Shown in pieces: positions 25,177 through 34,074 of a stretch of 64,000 bases of DNA (the stretch's first letter is position 1; each line of letters opens with the position of its first letter). The notes below the pieces were generated by a model. It saw only the letters and a list, made by a program, of their open reading frames with translations. It searched no databases and was not told where the DNA came from. A program made the position numbers and the translations under genes. This DNA is from Deltaproteobacteria bacterium (GTDB lineage Bacteria; Bdellovibrionota_B; Oligoflexia; Oligoflexales; Bog-1112), in NCBI GenBank assembly GCA_020635195.1, contig JACKAG010000005.1, positions 81,640 to 145,639 of the forward strand, written 5' to 3'.

Positions 25177-25641
25177 CTATGCGACCAAGATTGAAATCTC
25201 TTTTTCTGGCCGGATAATTTCAAGATATCTGATCAGATAATCAACTGTGAACTGTGTTATAGGGACCGCTATAGTAGTATGCTTTCGTGAAGACGTTCCG
25301 AGCTTCCATAAAATGAAAAAGCAAGCAGATAGTTCATTCATCTGATCATCCGGAGTCTCTATGATGGTAGTAATGAGTGAAACTCTGTCAAGCGGGTCTA
25401 TTCTCAAAAGCTTATTGATAAGCTGAGATTGCCATGAACGGATAGGCTTTGGCTCATCCAGTAATTCAAGAGAATTTAAGAAATCGTTCGACTCTTTTGC
25501 TGTTGCCATGTTTCGGATCGTCTTTCTGTCCCATGGCAGATCATTTGCCAAAGGTGCCCATTTTGCTTTCCCGCCGCAATGGCCGTTGAAAAAGTGAGTC
25601 AGTCGTTTCAGATAGTTGGATTTTCTTTCATCACTAATCAC
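25177..25641 (-). CDS. Hypothetical protein in prophage/accessory region
   Basis: A 154-residue cytoplasmic protein, GTG start with a GAGGTAGAG-like site upstream. Basic N-terminus (NYLKRLTHFFNGHCGG), a central WQSQLINKLL helix and an acidic C-terminus. No domain recognised. It lies between two accessory genes and near phage remnants, so a phage or plasmid origin is possible but unproven. Confidence 0.5.
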   Translation of the reverse strand: MISDERKSNYLKRLTHFFNGHCGGKAKWAPLANDLPWDRKTIRNMATAKESNDFLNSLELLDEPKPIRSWQSQLINKLLRIDPLDRVSLITTIIETPDDQMNELSACFFILWKLGTSSRKHTTIAVPITQFTVDYLIRYLEIIRPEKEISILVA

Positions 25642-25931
25642 TCTGTTCTCTACCTCTGAGCGGTTTTGATGGGAACGTTATGAATCGGACAGGGATTGAC
25701 CGGATTTGCAGTTCCCATCTCTTATGATGTCTTCCTTAAAGTTTAAAGAAATCTTTAGGGTAAGTTGCTCGCTTTTCCTGCTCCACCAGATCTGATCATA
25801 ACTTATCAGCGTCAGAAATATAAGACATCAGAAATTTATGCTATTTCGTGTCTGGCGTTTCTGGATAAGATAAAAAGCCGCGAACAAGGTATGAAATGTT
25901 GGCTTTTGGCTGATGAGTGCAGGAGATCTCA
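25642..25931. other. Spacer with no supported gene
   Basis: About 290 bp. An open frame on the + strand from 25765 overlaps the secreted gene at 25932 and has no ribosome site, so it is treated as noise. Nothing else stands out. Confidence 0.4.
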
Positions 25932-26675
25932 CTACTGGAGAGAGCAGCTGCATGCAGCTCGTTTTGTCTGGACTGTGGCAGTTGTTGTTGATAATTGCGA
26001 TATTGCTTGCTCGGTTTGCTTTTCAGAAGAGTGTTGCGGAATTAATGTTTCAGATTCTGAATCTATTTTTTTGAACATCTTTCTTAGAAATTCCAGCTGT
26101 ATACTATTCTCTTCGTAGTATTCTTTTTGTTCGTGAAGCATCTCATCTTTATATGTCGCTCTTTCATGCATCACGGTCGCTGCAAGTTTTTTGTTCTCAA
26201 AGTTTGAGAGGATGTTTTCAAAGGCAGATAAATCCAGCTCATGATTTTTACTTAAATTTACAATCAAAATCAAAAGTTTATTTGCTTCACTGTCCTCTGC
26301 TTCTAATGCAGGCGGAAGAAGATCCAGTGAGAATTTTGATGTGTTTGCCTGAATGAAATCTGCCTGGTCTTTGACAAGTTGTTTTACGTCATCCACATGA
26401 TAAGATGTTTCGTTTATGCTGAAATTTGAATCGCGAAAAGAAGCGCCATAGATCCCAGCACCCCTTCCTTGGATCCTTGAACAGTCAGTAAGAAGAGATA
26501 TTGGCTTATCCGTCAGATTTATGAGGACGAGGAGGTTGAGGAGGCTTTTGTCTGGATTCTCATTTATTATGATGTAGCCGTTATCAGTGAATACTTCATA
26601 ACTGTTTGAGGACATAGCAGCGGTGGCAATGAACAGGAGACTGATCAGAGTCAGTCTCTTTATGGATAAAAACAT
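25932..26675 (-). CDS. Secreted hypothetical protein with helical C-terminus
   Basis: 247 residues from the ATG at 26675, with AGAGGA upstream and a signal peptide (MFLSIKRLTLISLLFIATAAMS). A longer frame to 26735 lacks a ribosome site. The first half is beta-like; residues 120-200 are strongly helical and charged (KKLAATVMHERATYKDEML), possibly coiled. The tail is Ser/Thr/Gln-rich. No family recognised. It points away from the ankyrin/gpP remnant. Confidence 0.6.
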   Translation of the reverse strand: MFLSIKRLTLISLLFIATAAMSSNSYEVFTDNGYIIINENPDKSLLNLLVLINLTDKPISLLTDCSRIQGRGAGIYGASFRDSNFSINETSYHVDDVKQLVKDQADFIQANTSKFSLDLLPPALEAEDSEANKLLILIVNLSKNHELDLSAFENILSNFENKKLAATVMHERATYKDEMLHEQKEYYEENSIQLEFLRKMFKKIDSESETLIPQHSSEKQTEQAISQLSTTTATVQTKRAACSCSLQ

Positions 26676-26789
26676 GTTTTCAAATCCTCTTCCTGTTTTT
26701 GTTTTCAGATGTATCTTTTCGTATATCAGATACAAGAACTGGGTTTTTTAGCATATGTTTGCTTTTATGTAAAACAGGAAGTCTGATTA

Positions 26790-26880
26790 TGTGTTGTGAG
26801 ACGGCTCTGGAACATCCCATGGATGTGGCAGCAAGGTGTGGGCACCAGAATGCTGCCGAGCTTCTCAGATTCTTTCTCTG
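26790..26880 (+). pseudogene. Ankyrin-repeat remnant
   Basis: One frame reads ALEHPMDVAARCGHQNAAELLRF, a recognisable ankyrin unit, with no signal peptide or start. It runs directly into a second copy of the phage gpP tail fragment on the opposite strand, the same arrangement as at 19480-19987. Confidence 0.6.
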
Positions 26881-27060
26881 CTCCCGCCAGATTTCTTCCT
26901 GCTTCCCTGGAAAGAACGGGGTTTGGCAGAGTGGAGATCCGGGGCAGTTGTATGTTCCTGCTTTTCGGAAGACTCAAAAGCGACATCTGTCAGCAGCAAC
27001 ATTTTATACATCCGGATCGGACTCTGATCGTTTAGCCTGCAAACTTCTTATACTCCCGGA
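26881..27060 (-). pseudogene. Second copy of the gpP-like tail protein C-terminus, decayed
   Basis: The minus strand next to the ankyrin remnant encodes TPFFPGKQEEIWREQ, matching KPFFAEKQEDIWWEQG of the fragment at 19589. DNA similarity continues rightwards (ccagat-tcttcctgctt, ggatcggac/ggatgcgctc). Frameshifts break it up. Together with the ankyrin unit it repeats the ankyrin-gpP junction seen at 19.5 kb. Confidence 0.55.
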
Positions 27061-27145
27061 GTCTGTGTTTTGCGTAAACTCTCCGGGAAGCCGCACAAAG
27101 TATTAAAGATAGTCCTTTCTCCGTTCAGAATTGCCTGATGTGGGT

Positions 27146-27937
27146 TCATTTTCTTTTCTTGCCGGAGGAAGAGGAGCGTGTATGCTTCTTTTCAGGAAAG
27201 GTATAAGAAACCAGGAGCGATACACCTCCTGCGGTATAAAAAAACGTGTTGTCGTCTGAACCTCCTGTTTTTAACTGGATCTGATATTCCAGAGGTCCTA
27301 TGTTTTTTTTGATCACAAAGGCTGCATGGAAAAAGGAGGAGGTTTTTCTGATTCCGGAGATATCGTATGCTGCGCCTTCCGGATCACGTAATACACCTGA
27401 ATTATAGCTTATAAATGAATTTCCACTTTTCAGAACAATTCCCAGACCAAAACCTGACTGAAATTCTAAGCCTGATGCGACCTGTATGTATGGTTGCCAG
27501 AAATAAAGGTCATGCTTTTCCAGGTAGTCAGACTGAGTCTTCAGTTTTCCCTGAGTCGTATTCACCAGATCTTCTCCACGACTGCTACCCAGATCGAGTC
27601 CCAGGCCAGCGGACATGTTGAGAACAGATAGTTTTCTGACCAGATGGGCCGACAGGCCTGCTGAAATTTTGTAGTCATTGGGGGCAGGTAATTCTCCGAT
27701 GTCTGGCTTTAGCGAAGTTGTGTGCATATAACTGTGCAGCAAAGTATTTCGGGTTGGATGATAACTGAGACCCAGTTCAGCAGGAAAGCCTCCGCTGATC
27801 CGGACGCTCTGAGATCTCCCTTCCGTGGGATAGACCACAGGATCGATTCGGTTCTGAATGAGATTTGCGATCAGAGAGCAGCTGGAACACACTATCATCA
27901 GAGATATTAAGAGGATGTTCTTTAAAAAATCCGTCAT
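27146..27937 (-). CDS. Predicted lipoprotein with beta-barrel-like domain
   Basis: A 263-residue protein with lipoprotein signal ending CSSC (Cys20). The mature region alternates like a small outer-membrane barrel, with paired aromatic strands (LGLGIVLKSGN, FHAAFVIKK, GVSLLVSYTF) and a very basic end (SSSSGKKRK). No conserved family recognised. It stands alone, 209 bp from the divergent receiver-like gene. Confidence 0.6.
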   Translation of the reverse strand: MTDFLKNILLISLMIVCSSCSLIANLIQNRIDPVVYPTEGRSQSVRISGGFPAELGLSYHPTRNTLLHSYMHTTSLKPDIGELPAPNDYKISAGLSAHLVRKLSVLNMSAGLGLDLGSSRGEDLVNTTQGKLKTQSDYLEKHDLYFWQPYIQVASGLEFQSGFGLGIVLKSGNSFISYNSGVLRDPEGAAYDISGIRKTSSFFHAAFVIKKNIGPLEYQIQLKTGGSDDNTFFYTAGGVSLLVSYTFPEKKHTRSSSSGKKRK

Positions 27938-28146
27938 ATTCTGGTCCAGTCGTTGCTTTATGGAAATATTTAATGGAAATATTTAAATTTTAGCATATCA
28001 TGGCCTTTCCTCCTCGTTTTCCTTTAAAAATTAAAATAGTACAGAGCCTTTTATAAAGGCTGCTTCGGTTCCTGCCGAGTACTCCAGAGCAGTCGTCTGC
28101 TGACCTGACAGGTGACGTTGCCTTTAGAGTTATTGCCGGAGCAGTC

Positions 28147-29394
28147 ATGGCCCGAATCGAAAAAGTGCTGATCCTTGATGAAACAGAAAGTAATGTTCTG
28201 TTCTTTGAAATGTTATTTCAGCAGATGGATCGCAGCTTTAAAATCTTTACCGCGGTTACCGGTGCTCATGGAGAACTTCTGGTTAAGGAAGAAAGGATTC
28301 AGCTGGTGATCTGTGCCTGGGAAATGCAGACCATGCCTGGGACGGTTTTTGTGCAGCGGATCAGAAATAACAAAGCGAAACGTCATATTCCCTGCCTGAT
28401 CTTTTCTAAACGAATGGGACCGGAAGATATCACACTGACAAAAGAACTCGGTTATGAGGATATTCTGGGGATGCCTTTTGATAAAGAGGAGGCGACCCGG
28501 CTTATTATGCAACTTATCAGCAATGAAGAAACTCTTTCTTCGGAAGAGAAAAAATTGCGGAAAATAGAGTCTCTGATTCATGAAGGAGGGGTTACAGAAG
28601 CTCTGAAATTATTTGATACGGCCCTCACCCGGAAAGAACAGTATCGATCCAGGGCAAAAAGTAACCTTGCAGAGATCTGGGTAGAAACCAGACATTTTGA
28701 AAAAGCAGAAAAAATACTCGATGAGGTTCTGGCTGAAGACCCGGATTATCTCCATGCACTCAGGCTGAAAGCAAGACTCTGTTCTCGTATGGGACGACAT
28801 GAAGAAGCGATCAGTATTCTGGAGATGGTCACACAGAAATCACCCCAGAATATACGCTCCATGCTCTGTCTGGGGTCGGCATATGTGGATGCCAGTCAGC
28901 ATGATAAAGCCAGAGAGGTCTTTGGCCGGGTGAAGGGTCTGGATGCAGAGAACACGGATCTCAGAGATGAGGAAGGAAAGCTTGCTTTTAAGGAGGGTGA
29001 CATCCCTCTTGCAGCCCGTCTGCTGGCAGAGACCGAGTATGGTGATGAACTGGCCAGACATTTCAATAATATTGCGATTTCAAAGGTCTCAACCGGGGAG
29101 TTTGAGGAGGCTATCCAGACATACCATAATGCAATTCAGCTGCTGACTGATAAAGCAAGATTGCATCAGTTGCAGTACAATCTTGGGCTGGCCTGGAAAA
29201 AGAAGGGAGATCTGCACAGATGTTTTCAGGCTCTGTGCGAAAGCTATCTGGGGGCTCCGGATTTTGAAAAAGCATATGTTGCCATCGCCCGGACAGCCCG
29301 TGAGATAAAATCTCAGGGAGGGCGTCCCGATCAGGATCTGGTCGCTCAGGTGCAGAGCTGCCGGAAGAGTTCCAGGGAAGGGCAGAAATCCTGA
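28147..29394 (+). CDS. Degenerate receiver domain fused to TPR repeats
   Basis: 415 residues. The N-terminal 120 residues follow the receiver fold: acidic pair (D11, E12), hydrophobic strands, and the pocket region LVICAWEMQTMPG in which the usual phospho-acceptor Asp is Ala57. The Lys-Pro pair before helix 5 is replaced by Met-Pro (GMPFDKE). Residues 150-390 form about six TPR units with DPDYLHALRLKARL and the like. So it is probably a phosphorylation-independent protein-interaction module. GGAG precedes the ATG. A partner is not evident. Confidence 0.82.
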   Translation: MARIEKVLILDETESNVLFFEMLFQQMDRSFKIFTAVTGAHGELLVKEERIQLVICAWEMQTMPGTVFVQRIRNNKAKRHIPCLIFSKRMGPEDITLTKELGYEDILGMPFDKEEATRLIMQLISNEETLSSEEKKLRKIESLIHEGGVTEALKLFDTALTRKEQYRSRAKSNLAEIWVETRHFEKAEKILDEVLAEDPDYLHALRLKARLCSRMGRHEEAISILEMVTQKSPQNIRSMLCLGSAYVDASQHDKAREVFGRVKGLDAENTDLRDEEGKLAFKEGDIPLAARLLAETEYGDELARHFNNIAISKVSTGEFEEAIQTYHNAIQLLTDKARLHQLQYNLGLAWKKKGDLHRCFQALCESYLGAPDFEKAYVAIARTAREIKSQGGRPDQDLVAQVQSCRKSSREGQKS

Positions 29395-29408
29395 GGACAA
29401 CTCTGTTC

Positions 29409-30404
29409 TCAGAAATCTTCGTTAAAAGAAACACGCCCTTCAATACCAAGCTGATAAGAGGCAACCCGCCTTTCAAAAAAGTTTGTCAGTTCCTGAACAT
29501 CCTGTAGTTCCATAAAAGGGAACGGATTGGATGAGTTGAAAACAGGTGGAATATTCAGGACAGCCAGACGCTGGTCTGCGATATACTGCAGATACTGACG
29601 CATATCCTTTGAAGAGAGTCCTGTGACACCGTGTTCAAGAACATCCTGAGCAAAGGTCATCTCACATTCTATGGCTTCGTTGAGCATCCGGATGACCTGG
29701 AGATTCATTTCCTTGTCAAACAGCTCAGGCTCATCCTGCCTGGCCTGTCGGATGACAGCGAAGGCAAAATTCATGTGACAGCTCTCATCCCGGAAGACCC
29801 AGTTTGTGCCGGTTGCCAGGCCATGGAGCAGCCCCTTTGACCTTAGAAAGTACACATAGGCAAATGCGGCAAAGAAAAACATCCCTTCAATACAGGCGGC
29901 AAAACAAATCAGGTTCAGCAGAAATTGTCTGCGGCGCTCCCGGGTGTCGGTGGCTTGTAGGTGGGAAATGGAGTCAATCCATTTGAAGCAGAAGTCACCC
30001 TTCTGACGGATGGAGGGGATCTGTTCAATGGCCTGAAAAGCTTTTTGTCGTTCCTGATCTTCCGGCATGTAGGTATCCAGCAAGGTCAGATAAAACTGGA
30101 CATGCAGAGCTTCTTCATAGAGCTGTCTGGAGAGGTACATTCTGGCTTCAGGTGAATTGATATGCTGATAGAGATTGATGACCAGATTGTTGGCAACAAT
30201 CGAATCCCCTGTTGCAAAGAAGGCCACCAGACGGTTTATCAGGTGTTTTTCTCCTGCGGACATCCGGTGCAGGTCGGCGATATCGTGGCTGAAGTCGACT
30301 TCTTCGACGGTCCAGGTGTTTTTGATGGCATCCCGGTACATCTCGTAAAATTGTGGATACTTCATCGGCCGTAATGTCAGGTCAAAACCAGGAGATAAAA
30401 GCAT
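29409..30404 (-). CDS. nrdB: Ribonucleotide reductase small subunit (R2)
   Basis: 331 residues with the R2 di-iron ligands in order: the D of VDFSHD, the EEALHVQFY segment (Glu, His and the radical-bearing Tyr four residues after the His), EGMFFFAAF and DESCHMNF. It houses the tyrosyl radical that starts ribonucleotide reduction in NrdA. The C-terminus (GRVSFNEDF) fits the R2 tail that binds R1. GGGGG lies upstream of the ATG. It follows nrdA by 122 bp and is presumably co-transcribed. Confidence 0.96.
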   Translation of the reverse strand: MLLSPGFDLTLRPMKYPQFYEMYRDAIKNTWTVEEVDFSHDIADLHRMSAGEKHLINRLVAFFATGDSIVANNLVINLYQHINSPEARMYLSRQLYEEALHVQFYLTLLDTYMPEDQERQKAFQAIEQIPSIRQKGDFCFKWIDSISHLQATDTRERRRQFLLNLICFAACIEGMFFFAAFAYVYFLRSKGLLHGLATGTNWVFRDESCHMNFAFAVIRQARQDEPELFDKEMNLQVIRMLNEAIECEMTFAQDVLEHGVTGLSSKDMRQYLQYIADQRLAVLNIPPVFNSSNPFPFMELQDVQELTNFFERRVASYQLGIEGRVSFNEDF

Positions 30405-30526
30405 AGGGCCCCCATATGTGTGAATAGTGTGTCAGATATCATGTCTTGCTTTATGTATGGCTCTTTCGTGGAGCCCCGGAAAGATTGTGTCTGCTGTGTT
30501 TTGTCCCCCTGCTGTTCCGGAGGGGC

Positions 30527-32929
30527 TTAGTTGCAGGACTCACAGGCTTCCGGGTTTTCCAGAGAGCAGGAAATTGCCTGACGCTCACTGATTTGTGAGA
30601 CTGTTGTTTTATTGATCCTGGTGGCTCCCCGAGACCGGAGGTAGTATAGAGTTTTCAGACCCTTCTTCCAGGCATAGGCGTACATTGAGGAGACTTTACC
30701 AAGATTTGGGTTTTCCATGAACAGATTCAGAGACTGACTCTGGTCTATATAGGCCCCTCTTGCGGCAGCCATATCGATGAGAACCCTCTGAGGAAGTTCC
30801 CAGACCGTACGGTACAGCGAGCGGAGTTCTTCAGGGATATCGCTGATATGCTGGACCGACCCGTCACCAAGTTTGATCTGGTTACGGATGTTCTGTGTCC
30901 ATAATCCCCGCTTCTTCAGGTCCCGGACAAGGTAGGGGTTGATCTGGAGGAATTCTCCCGACAGGGTTTCCCTTTTGAACAGGTTGGAGAGCTGAGGCTC
31001 TATGCATTCATAGGCGCCGGTAATGGATGCGATGGTTGCGGTTGGGGCGATAGCAATCATCAGCGAGTTGCGCAGGCCATGACGTTTGATTTTCTTTCGT
31101 AAAGCATCCCATCGTTCGGTCTGAGTCGGGGTGATCCCCCAGAGATCAAACTGAAGAAAGCCCTGAGCGACTCTGCTGTCCTGATAAGCTGCATGTGGGC
31201 CTGATTCGGCAGCAAGGTCCGCCGATGCATCCAGAGCGTTCAGATAAATTTCTTCCTGAATCCTGGTGCTGAGCTCCAGCGCTTCCGGGCTGTCAAAAGG
31301 AAGTCTCATCTGGAAAAAGACATTTTGTAGTCCCATGACTCCAAGGCCAACAGGTCTCCATTTGTGATTGGAGTTTTGGGCAGAGTTGATGGGGTAAAAA
31401 TTAATGTCAATCACGCGGTCCAGATATTTCAGAGCGATCCGGGTATTTCTGGCTAGTTTTTCGAAATCAAATTCACCTGCTTCTGTGACATATCGGCCAA
31501 GATTCAGGGAACCGAGATTACAGACGGCGGTTTCTTTTTCGGAGCTGACTTCAAGGATTTCGGTGCACAGGTTAGACAGATGAATCACCTGGCCTTTTGC
31601 TCCTGTCTGATTTCCCTTCAGATTGGAACTGTCCTTAAAGGTCATCCAGCCGTTGCCTGTCTGTGCAAGGGTCTTCATCATCATTCCATAAAGATCCCTG
31701 GCAGGCATGACAGTTTTTGCAAGTCCGGCAGCTTCCGCTTGTTCATAGGCTTTGCGGAAATCGTCACCGAACAAATCCGGAAATGACGGGACATCTGCTG
31801 GGTCAAACAGGGACCATTTTGTGCCTGCCTCGACCCGCTCCATAAAAAGATCGGGAATCCAGTTGGCCAGATTCAGATTATGGGTGCGCATGGACTCGTC
31901 ACCTGTATTGTCCCGCAGGCTGAGAAAATCAGGCAGGTCAGCATGCCAGGTTTCCAGGTAGACGCAAGCGGCACCTTTACGTTTGCCCCCCTGATTGACA
32001 GCGGAGACAGATGAATCCAGTGTTTTAAGAAACGGAACAATGCCATTGGACTTGCCATTGGTGCCACGGATAAGCGAACCCCGTGAACGGATGCGGCTGA
32101 ATCCGACACCGATACCACCTGCAAATTTTGAAAGCAGGGCAATGTCTGTGTACTTCGAGTAGATGGCTTCCAGGCTGTCCTTAGGTGAATCCAGCAGGTA
32201 GCAGGAGGACATCTGTGGGTGTCCGGTGCCGGAGTTAAATAGTGTAGGCGTAGACGGCATGTACTGAAATGATGAGATCAGCTGATAAAACTCGATGGCT
32301 TCTTCCGGGCTTTTGGCCAGGCCACAGGCCACCCGCATAAAGAAGTACTGAGGGCTCTCGATGACTTTACGGGTTTCCGGATCTTTGAGCAGGTAGCGAT
32401 CGTAAACGGTCCTCAGGCCGAAGTATTCAAACAGATTGCTTCGTTCCGGCAGAATCGCTGCATTGAGCTTATCCTGATAGGTCAGAACGAAGTCTCTGAC
32501 ATTGTGGGCGATCAGGCCGACGGTGTCGCCATGGCGAATGCTGTCTGTGAAGGATCTGAGTTTGAGGGAAGAGATCTCGTGCTGGATCTGCTGGTTCAGC
32601 AAACGGGCTGCCAGTTTTGAGTAATCTGGCTCTTCCCCGATCATCATCGAGACACTCTGGATAAGCCATGTATCGAGTTCGGACTCCAGGCTGTTTTCGT
32701 GAAGTCCACCCATCACTTTACTGGTGATTTTCCTGACATCGATCCCACTGAGATCCTCTGACAGCGTATTAAGAAGACGGCTCAAAAATGCCTCATCTAT
32801 CATCAGAAACTCGCTGTCATTTTTCCGGATACGGACAGATTTTGTCTGTGCTCTGTCTGCTGACTTTTCTGCTTTTGGAAAAGTTTTTGGGAGAGGTGTA
32901 TAGCGTCTTATGGGACTCTCGATGGTCAT
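30527..32929 (-). CDS. nrdA: Ribonucleotide reductase large subunit, class I (R1)
   Basis: 800 residues: ATP-cone-like N-terminal region (SVRIRKNDSEFLMIDEAFL, to about residue 100), then the catalytic ten-stranded barrel with MSSCYLLDSP (first redox Cys), NLCTEILE (radical site Cys and Glu), AVCNLGSLNLGRYV (second redox Cys) and a C-terminal CESC-type pair for reduction by thioredoxin or glutaredoxin. It converts ribonucleotides to deoxyribonucleotides with NrdB. NrdR-type boxes lie upstream. Class I length and motifs; nothing truncated. Confidence 0.96.
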   Translation of the reverse strand: MTIESPIRRYTPLPKTFPKAEKSADRAQTKSVRIRKNDSEFLMIDEAFLSRLLNTLSEDLSGIDVRKITSKVMGGLHENSLESELDTWLIQSVSMMIGEEPDYSKLAARLLNQQIQHEISSLKLRSFTDSIRHGDTVGLIAHNVRDFVLTYQDKLNAAILPERSNLFEYFGLRTVYDRYLLKDPETRKVIESPQYFFMRVACGLAKSPEEAIEFYQLISSFQYMPSTPTLFNSGTGHPQMSSCYLLDSPKDSLEAIYSKYTDIALLSKFAGGIGVGFSRIRSRGSLIRGTNGKSNGIVPFLKTLDSSVSAVNQGGKRKGAACVYLETWHADLPDFLSLRDNTGDESMRTHNLNLANWIPDLFMERVEAGTKWSLFDPADVPSFPDLFGDDFRKAYEQAEAAGLAKTVMPARDLYGMMMKTLAQTGNGWMTFKDSSNLKGNQTGAKGQVIHLSNLCTEILEVSSEKETAVCNLGSLNLGRYVTEAGEFDFEKLARNTRIALKYLDRVIDINFYPINSAQNSNHKWRPVGLGVMGLQNVFFQMRLPFDSPEALELSTRIQEEIYLNALDASADLAAESGPHAAYQDSRVAQGFLQFDLWGITPTQTERWDALRKKIKRHGLRNSLMIAIAPTATIASITGAYECIEPQLSNLFKRETLSGEFLQINPYLVRDLKKRGLWTQNIRNQIKLGDGSVQHISDIPEELRSLYRTVWELPQRVLIDMAAARGAYIDQSQSLNLFMENPNLGKVSSMYAYAWKKGLKTLYYLRSRGATRINKTTVSQISERQAISCSLENPEACESCN

Positions 32930-33055
32930 TGTCAGAAGTACCTCTGCTTGGAAAATAAAAGATAATCCTCTGAAGCCAGTAACTATGATGTTGCTGTCCA
33001 GGTGCCATCAGCCGCTATGGCGACTTTCAGACTGTAAAAGTTTTGCCTGCCTGAA

Positions 33056-33103
33056 AAAGCATATATAGTGTACCAGGCTCAGGTCAACTACTAAATATAG
33101 CGT
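33056..33103 (-). promoter_or_regulatory. Tandem NrdR boxes upstream of nrdA
   Basis: Two 16-base sites, 33056-33071 (AAAGCATATATAGTGT) and 33088-33103 (CTACTAAATATAGCGT), match the known NrdR box consensus ACACWATATWTWGTGT at about 13 and 12 positions. Their starts are 32 bp apart, about three helical turns, as in other nrd operons. They lie 127-174 bp upstream of the nrdA start in the divergent spacer (32930-33276). NrdR repression of nrdAB is inferred. Confidence 0.75.
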
Positions 33104-33276
33104 TTTTAAGGTGCGAGAATGGCTCTTGGGTATTGATTGAATATAATTGGTTTCTCTGTGAGCCCTGCATTGTAGCACAAGGAAGAGGCCGGATGGGCGG
33201 AGTGATGGCAGTTCCCTGGTGGCTGAAATGGTTATAAAACGAAGCACAGAAAAAAGAGCGCGCGGGGAGGTCCGGT

Positions 33277-34074
33277 ATGAATTTTCTTGAGGGAAAAGGA
33301 GCGAGAGTTCGCTGGCAGCTATGGGGGGATGAGTTGTCTGATGAGAGCCCTTGTTTTGCCCTGATTAATGGTTATACCCGTAGCAGCCAGGATTTCCGGC
33401 GGATGGCGACAGCCTTTGTCAGGGAAGGCTTTCGGGTTCTCAGTCTGGATAACAGAGGCTGTGGAGAGACGTGGACAGAAAAAGAATTTTCGCTGAAGGA
33501 CATGGCAGAGGACTGGCTGAGGCTGTGGGATCACTTGGGGATTCAGTGGGTGCATCTGGCCGGTATTTCAATGGGGGGGCTGATTGCAAGGGTTCTGCTC
33601 AGCCAGGCTCCGGAAAAAATCAGAACTCTGACGCTGATTTCGACGGTGCCGGAGCCTTCTTTTCTGGAAGGATCGGGACAGGAAGGCTGGCCTGAAGATC
33701 CGGCGGCGGTGATGGATCGATTACGTCATTATGTCGCAGCAGAATTTTATAGGTCAAACAAAGTTCTGATTCAAGCTATGGCTCAGAATATGGTCCGGGA
33801 TATGCGGGAGCATCAGTTCGGGGAACGGGCCGCGATGCAGCGACGTGCGATTCTGGCTTTTGATGTCCGGAACTTTCCTCTTCCTGATGTATTGCCGGCA
33901 GTACAGGTGATTCAGGGTAAGGAAGATCAGATCGTATCACCGGAAGCGTTTCATGAACTGATCCGGATCTTCCAGGCGGAAGGACTGATGCTGGAAGGAG
34001 CGGGTCATCTGCTGCTGGCGGAGAAATCTACTCTGTTACAGCAGGCTTTGCTGACGTTTTGCAGGCGTGGCTGA
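33277..34074 (+). CDS. Alpha/beta hydrolase
   Basis: 265 residues with the hydrolase fold. The nucleophile elbow GISMGG lies at about residues 94-99, a likely Asp in GKEDQIV near 213 and the catalytic His in GAGHLLLAEK near 247. The early strand VLSLDNRGCGET carries the oxyanion region. A cytoplasmic esterase or lipase-like role is inferred; the substrate is unknown. GGGAGG lies before the ATG. Its end overlaps the convergent FAD-linked dehydrogenase by 39 bp. Confidence 0.9.
   Translation: MNFLEGKGARVRWQLWGDELSDESPCFALINGYTRSSQDFRRMATAFVREGFRVLSLDNRGCGETWTEKEFSLKDMAEDWLRLWDHLGIQWVHLAGISMGGLIARVLLSQAPEKIRTLTLISTVPEPSFLEGSGQEGWPEDPAAVMDRLRHYVAAEFYRSNKVLIQAMAQNMVRDMREHQFGERAAMQRRAILAFDVRNFPLPDVLPAVQVIQGKEDQIVSPEAFHELIRIFQAEGLMLEGAGHLLLAEKSTLLQQALLTFCRRG

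Noticed and set aside
25765..26118. 117-codon plus-strand frame
   Set aside because: It overlaps the signal-peptide gene at 25932 antisense and lacks a start site; treated as chance.
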